DNA of 7,691 nucleotides. It comes from UM-FILTER-42-9 sp038063775. Its GTDB lineage: Bacteria; Patescibacteriota; Minisyncoccia; Moranbacterales; UBA2206. The DNA lies in assembly GCA_038063775.1 (NCBI GenBank), contig JBBTUK010000023.1:1-7691 (forward strand), written 5' to 3'. The number at the start of each line of letters is the position of its first letter. The stretch's first letter is position 1. Below are positions 5,574-7,691 of the stretch, piece by piece. The notes under the pieces are model-generated. The model did no database searches and was not told the origin of the DNA. It was given only the letters and a program-made list of their open reading frames with translations. Position numbers and translations under genes: made by a program.

Positions 5574-5798
5574 ATGGCTTATCAAGACAATAATCGTCCG
5601 CAAAGACAAATGTTTGACATTACTTCTTTGGGGATAACTTGCACCGAATGCGGCACTGCGATAACGCAACTTCCGTTCGAACCGACTAAAAAGGAAGACG
5701 GAACTTTCGGAAATCTGTATTGCTACGAGTGCAACAAAAAAAGAATGAAAGACCGAGGACCAAGAAAGGACTTCGGAGGATCAAGAAATCGTTACTAA
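5574..5798 (+). CDS. Small CxxC/CxxC zinc-ribbon protein
   Basis: A 74-residue soluble basic protein. A short polar N-terminus (DNNRPQRQ) is followed by C23-TE-C26, 23 intervening residues containing LPFEPTKKEDG, C50-YE-C53, and a Lys/Arg/Gly-rich tail (NKKRMKDRGPRKDFGGSRNR). It resembles the family named for CxxC-x17-CxxC, in which the first knuckle is also followed by a PF-x-PT segment, but here the spacer is six residues longer. The four cysteines should bind one zinc. The basic, RGG-like tail suggests nucleic-acid binding, which is inference. A good Shine-Dalgarno fixes the start. It has its own promoters and a strong terminator, so it is a single-gene unit with an elaborate leader, suggesting high or regulated expression. 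Confidence 0.85.
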   Translation: MAYQDNNRPQRQMFDITSLGITCTECGTAITQLPFEPTKKEDGTFGNLYCYECNKKRMKDRGPRKDFGGSRNRY

Positions 5799-5814
5799 TC
5801 TTCGGATTTACGAT

Positions 5815-5850
5815 AACAAAAACCGTCGCTCGCGAGCGACGGTTTTTGTT
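5815..5850. terminator. Perfect palindromic, probably bidirectional terminator
   Basis: The 36-bp perfect palindrome is centred between 5832 and 5833. The GC-rich core ACCGTCGCTCG with its inverse is flanked by A-run and T-run, and seven further T follow on the plus strand (5849-5855). It lies 16 bases after the zinc-ribbon stop and 16 before the end of the convergent flavodoxin gene, so it can serve both; the T-run is better for the plus strand. Confidence 0.9.
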
Positions 5851-5866
5851 TTTTTATAAAGTATTC

Positions 5867-6355
5867 TTATAATGCAGAACTTATTTCTATCGCCCATCTC
5901 TTGGCTTTCTCCGCGCATTCTTCCGGATTGTTTTTCAACGGCTCTTTGAAATCGATTTTTCCGATGATTTTGTTTCCGGGAAGCTCCGCTTCCATATTTT
6001 CCAAGGTTTTGTTCTTAGCTCCCCCGCAGCTGCAAAACAAGGCGATTTTTTTACCGGTCAATTTTACTTGTGAAAAAAACGTGCCGAGTGGAGGAGTAAA
6101 ATTCCAGGCCCAAACCGGCGAACCGATGAACAACAAGTCATAATCCTCAGGATTAAGATCGAAGGGCAAAAGCTCAGGCTTTTCTTTCATCATGACCTGT
6201 TTTCCTCCCCAGAAATATTTGCTCAGGCTGTGCGGCTTCACGGTTTCTTTTTTCGGCCGGAGTTCCAAAACATCGGCGCCCGTGGCTTCGGCGATCTTTT
6301 GAGCGATAAATCTTGTATTGCCCTCGAGGGTATAGTATACGACTAATGTTTTCAT
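5867..6355 (-). CDS. Flavodoxin-family protein
   Basis: A 162-residue FMN-binding electron carrier or small oxidoreductase of the flavodoxin fold. The first strand TLVVYY leads into the phosphate-binding loop TLEGNT (9-14), followed by helix RFIAQKIAEATG. DYDLLFIGSPVWAW (71-84) is the strand and loop that contacts the flavin ring, and KIALFCSCGG (103-112) the next strand; the CSC there is found in several flavodoxin-like reductases. Length is typical. The residues between 45 and 60 (KYFWGGKQVMM) resemble the variant in flavodoxins annotated as NAD(P)H-dependent oxidoreductases. There is no Shine-Dalgarno; the start is the first ATG, and LVVYY follows at once as expected. It lies 55 bases downstream of tRNA-Ser(UGA) on the same strand and may be transcribed with it. 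The partner enzyme is unknown. Confidence 0.93.
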   Translation of the reverse strand: MKTLVVYYTLEGNTRFIAQKIAEATGADVLELRPKKETVKPHSLSKYFWGGKQVMMKEKPELLPFDLNPEDYDLLFIGSPVWAWNFTPPLGTFFSQVKLTGKKIALFCSCGGAKNKTLENMEAELPGNKIIGKIDFKEPLKNNPEECAEKAKRWAIEISSAL

Positions 6356-6410
6356 ATTTATTATTTATTAAAATGCGAGCTCGACAGTTTTTCTCGACCC
6401 CGTAAGAAAG

Positions 6411-6497
6411 CGGTGGGTGTAGGATTTGAACCTACGATACCCTTTCAGGTATTCCGGTTTTCAAGACCGGCGCATTCAACCGCTCTGCCAACCCACC
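6411..6497 (-). tRNA. tRNA-Ser(UGA)
   Basis: The acceptor GGTGGGT/ACCCACC with discriminator G (6411) gives a class II tRNA of 87 bases. The anticodon stem CCGGT/ACCGG encloses loop CTTGAAA, so the anticodon is UGA (UCN codons). The long variable arm is ATACCTGAAAGGGTAT and the T arm GTAGG/CCTAC with TTCAAAT. CCA is not encoded. The flanks extend the acceptor helix by five pairs (AAAGC before, GCTTT after, G73 included), giving a 12-bp precursor stem. Confidence 0.96.
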
Positions 6498-6509
6498 GCT
6501 TTTCTACGG

Positions 6510-6546
6510 AGCAAGCTGTCTCCTTAAACCACTCGGACACCCCACC
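6510..6546 (-). pseudogene. Truncated 5' half of a tRNA-Ser, probably GCU type
   Basis: On the minus strand GGTGGGG, TG, then the class II serine D arm TCCGAGTGGTTTAAGGA, G26, ACAGC and TTGCT reproduce tRNA-Ser positions 1-36. The similarity stops right after the would-be anticodon GCU (6512-6510): the next bases CCGTAG cannot close the ACAGC stem. It lies 12 bases upstream of, and in the same orientation as, the intact tRNA-Ser(UGA). Both are preceded by AAAGC, giving the direct repeat AAAGCGGTGGG. Confidence 0.65.
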
Positions 6547-6555
6547 GCTTTAAGC

Positions 6556-6591
6556 GGGATTGTCATCCCTACGGGAGATCTGCCGCAGGCA
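6556..6591. repeat. Run of small hairpins before the tRNA-Ser(UGA)
   Basis: GGGAT/ATCCC (6556-6569), TCCC/GGGA (6566-6576, competing with the first) and TGCC/GGCA (6581-6591) follow one another, next to CCGCTT/AAGCGG (6545-6557). No coding sense is visible. They would lie in the leader of the tRNA transcript and resemble mosaic palindromic repeats; I cannot name a family. Confidence 0.45.
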
Positions 6592-6597
6592 CGACGA

Positions 6598-6606
6598 TTT
6601 ATAGCA
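6598..6606 (-). promoter_or_regulatory. Putative promoter of the tRNA-Ser unit
   Basis: On the minus strand an extended -10 TGCTATAAA (hexamer plus 6598-6603). TTGTCA (plus 6626-6631) lies upstream but 22 bp away, too far for a normal -35. AT-rich DNA fills the space. It would transcribe the tRNA-Ser half, tRNA-Ser(UGA) and perhaps the flavodoxin gene. Confidence 0.4.
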
Positions 6607-6661
6607 AAAAATTTTTCAAATTTTTTGACAAATCGGGAACAAGACCGTCCTCTTAGATTAC

Positions 6662-6697
6662 CCACCGCCGTTGGCGGGGCCCCGCTGGAAGCGGTGG
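6662..6697. repeat. 36-bp symmetric hairpin, GC-rich
   Basis: CCACCGC (6662-6668) pairs with GCGGTGG (6691-6697), and the centre is the perfect 12-bp palindrome GCGGGGCCCCGC (6674-6685) on the same axis, with G-T pairs between. No T-run adjoins it. The arm GCGGTGG recurs in the tRNA-Ser acceptor regions nearby. Confidence 0.6.
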
Positions 6698-6750
6698 TCG
6701 GCCACCCTTCCGTTATCGCACTAAAATGATACCAACTAGGCGACAGTCTG

Positions 6751-6836
6751 TAAACCCCGTTAGAAGCATTTTGACCAAGCATTATCACAAACACCATGAG
6801 CTGATGTTTTTTTATGGAACTTCTAATCGGGGTAAA
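6751..6836. repeat. Third palindromic element with CCCCG ends
   Basis: CCCCGTTAGAAG (6755-6766) and CTTCTAATCGGGG (6820-6832) are inverted repeats apart from one extra base. The flanks are TAAA on both sides (6751-6754 and 6833-6836), again a 4-bp direct repeat. The ends share the CCCCGT start of the elements at 834 and 5213 but then differ, so it is a relative or a parallel family rather than a third copy. The rest of 6698-6888 shows nothing else I can name. Confidence 0.55.
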
Positions 6837-6888
6837 CTCCATTAGAGACATTTTTAGCTTCAGCCAAAAATACTGCCTTTAAATTACT

Positions 6889-6933
6889 TTGCTTCCAACG
6901 AGATAATTATGATACCATAGATACAATTATAAT
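6889..6933 (+). promoter_or_regulatory. Putative promoter region of the 6954 gene
   Basis: TTGCTT (6889-6894), 18 bp, TACCAT (6913-6918) with an extended TG (TGATACCAT). Alternatively a perfect -10 TATAAT lies at 6928-6933 but lacks a good -35 and would start the message within about 15 bases of the ATG. Confidence 0.4.
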
Positions 6934-6953
6934 AAATAGCCGAAAAAAAGCTT

Positions 6954-7541
6954 ATGGATATTTTGCGGAACAAGCCCCAGAGCGAAAAGGAAAGCCAGTT
7001 TGAGGATTTTCTTTTAAAAAAAGACAGGAATCCTGAAACAGAACAGCCGCGCGAAGAAGATTTTCTAAAAGCCTATCCGGGTAAAATTCTTACCCGCTGG
7101 CGGTCTCTGGAGTTTGAGCCGCGCGAACATGACCGAAAATGGTTAGCTTACGCGGCTCTCGTTATTATCGCCATAGTCGGTTATGCAGTTTATACCAACA
7201 GCCCGGTTGTGTCCATACTTTTTATTTTGATTGGCGCTATCGGCTATATCTATCTAAATAAGAAACCCCGAGTTTTGGATTTTGCCATCACTGACACCGG
7301 AGTGATTGCCGATAAAGAAATTTACCAATTTGAAAACATCCACTCTTTTTGGATTTTCTATGCTCCGCCCCAAGAAAAAGTATTGAGTCTCCATACCAAA
7401 AGCTACCTGATGCCTTTTGTCCACATTCCTATCGGCGATGAAAGTCCGGTGAAAATTCGGGAAATGCTGCTTAAATATATTCCGGAAATCAAACAAAACC
7501 CCAGTTTCGCCGATATGCTTGAAAGATTATTGGGAATATAG
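6954..7541 (+). CDS. Two-helix membrane protein with PH-like C-terminal domain
   Basis: A 195-residue protein of unknown function. A charged, probably disordered cytoplasmic N-terminus (1-40) leads to a conserved-looking segment KILTRWRSLEFEPREHDRKW (44-63). A helical hairpin follows (TM about 64-80 and 84-101), then a soluble C-terminal domain (105-190) alternating strands (VLDFAITDTGVIAD, YQFENIHSFWIFY, VLSLHTKS) and ending in a helix. The layout of two helices followed by a small beta domain resembles bacterial PH-like (bPH/DUF5673-type) membrane proteins common in CPR genomes; this is by architecture only. The ATG has no Shine-Dalgarno. It stands alone between the palindromic element region and the tRNA-Arg. 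Role unknown. Confidence 0.85.
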   Translation: MDILRNKPQSEKESQFEDFLLKKDRNPETEQPREEDFLKAYPGKILTRWRSLEFEPREHDRKWLAYAALVIIAIVGYAVYTNSPVVSILFILIGAIGYIYLNKKPRVLDFAITDTGVIADKEIYQFENIHSFWIFYAPPQEKVLSLHTKSYLMPFVHIPIGDESPVKIREMLLKYIPEIKQNPSFADMLERLLGI

Positions 7542-7560
7542 TAATCTTCTTTAGTATAAA
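7530..7560 (+). promoter_or_regulatory. Putative promoter of tRNA-Arg
   Basis: TTGGGA (7530-7535, overlapping the end of the previous gene), then TAGTAT (16-bp spacer, 7552-7557) or TATAAA (19-bp spacer, 7555-7560). A small hairpin GGAG/CTCC (about 7564-7577) follows before the tRNA-like fragment. Confidence 0.35.
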
Positions 7561-7580
7561 AGGAGGAGTAAGGCTCCGAC

Positions 7581-7599
7581 GCGCTTGTAGCTCAGTGGA
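7581..7599 (+). pseudogene. Truncated tRNA 5' fragment
   Basis: GCGCTTGTAGCTCAGTGGA has the layout of a class I tRNA 5' end: a 7-base acceptor strand, TA, then GCTCAGTGGA of the D arm. It then breaks off into CCCCAGCACCA, whose GCACCA could be a tRNA 3' end, as if the middle had been deleted. No anticodon arm is present. It lies 17 bases before the intact tRNA-Arg, in the same orientation. Confidence 0.5.
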
Positions 7600-7616
7600 C
7601 CCCAGCACCAAAATTT

Positions 7617-7690
7617 GCTCTCGTAGCTCAGTTGGATAGAGCGTGAGCTTGCGGAGCTCAAGGCCACAGGTTCGAATCCTGTCGAGGGCA
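7617..7690 (+). tRNA. tRNA-Arg(GCG)
   Basis: The acceptor is GCTCTCG/CGAGGGC (one T-G pair) with discriminator A (7690). D arm GCTC/GAGC, anticodon stem TGAGC/GCTCA with loop TTGCGGA (anticodon GCG, codons CGC and CGU), and T arm ACAGG/CCTGT with TTCGAAT complete a 74-base class I tRNA. The window ends one base later, so CCA encoding cannot be judged. Most bacteria use ACG (inosine) for these codons. Confidence 0.93.
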
Positions 7691-7691
7691 C

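Noticed and set aside
834..6832. The repeated palindromes as a CRISPR array
   Set aside because: Copies are kilobases apart, differ in their interiors, have no regular spacers, and no cas gene is present.
6504..6851. 115-codon open frame on the minus strand
   Set aside because: It runs through the truncated tRNA-Ser half, several hairpins and the third palindromic element; the peptide has no recognisable domain, so it is probably not coding.

Overview
The window looks like a fragment of a Candidate Phyla Radiation (Patescibacteria, probably Parcubacteria-like) genome. The clues are AT-rich DNA using the standard code (TGA is a stop), a VirB2/Mbov_0395-type small pilin, a surface protein made of Ig-like and TSP3-type calcium repeats, a two-helix membrane protein with a PH-like tail, a CxxC/CxxC zinc protein, weak or absent Shine-Dalgarno sites, tRNAs without an encoded CCA, and many short palindromic repeats. 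The phylum assignment is inference from gene content; no marker gene here settles it.

Layout. 1-134 (minus): the start of a GIY-YIG domain gene cut by the window edge. 172-288: a tRNA-Ser(GCU) on the minus strand whose 3' end merges with a nested hairpin. 377-775 (minus): mscL. 830-934: a palindromic MITE-like element. 995-2629 (plus): a large membrane-anchored surface protein with thrombospondin-1-like, Ig-like and TSP3-like modules. 2820-5194 (plus): a two-gene operon in which a VirB2-like pilin fused to an Ig-like domain is followed, with a 4-base ATGA overlap, by a membrane histidine kinase. The two surface proteins share a 161-bp stretch of identical DNA in their Ig-like domains. 5209-5352: a second copy of the palindromic element. 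5349-5798: a well-formed promoter, a structured leader and a 74-residue zinc-ribbon gene. 5815-5850: a perfect palindromic terminator shared with the convergent flavodoxin gene (5867-6355, minus). 6411-6497 (minus): tRNA-Ser(UGA), preceded by a 5' tRNA-Ser half and a patch of small hairpins. 6751-6836: a third, related palindromic element. 6954-7541 (plus): a two-helix membrane protein. 7581-7690 (plus): a tRNA 5' fragment followed by an intact tRNA-Arg(GCG).

How it fits together. The central block (995-5194) looks like a cell-surface and sensing module: two paralogous Ig-like envelope proteins with similar upstream promoter motifs, one of them pilin-like and translationally coupled to a sensor kinase that has no response regulator nearby. 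Around it lie housekeeping genes (mscL, tRNAs, flavodoxin). The most unusual signal is the family of short inverted-repeat elements with CCCCG...CGGGG ends and 4-base flanking direct repeats. Two of them abut, at exactly the same base, the TTGA of a good -35 box that fires outward, towards mscL in one case and the zinc-ribbon gene in the other.
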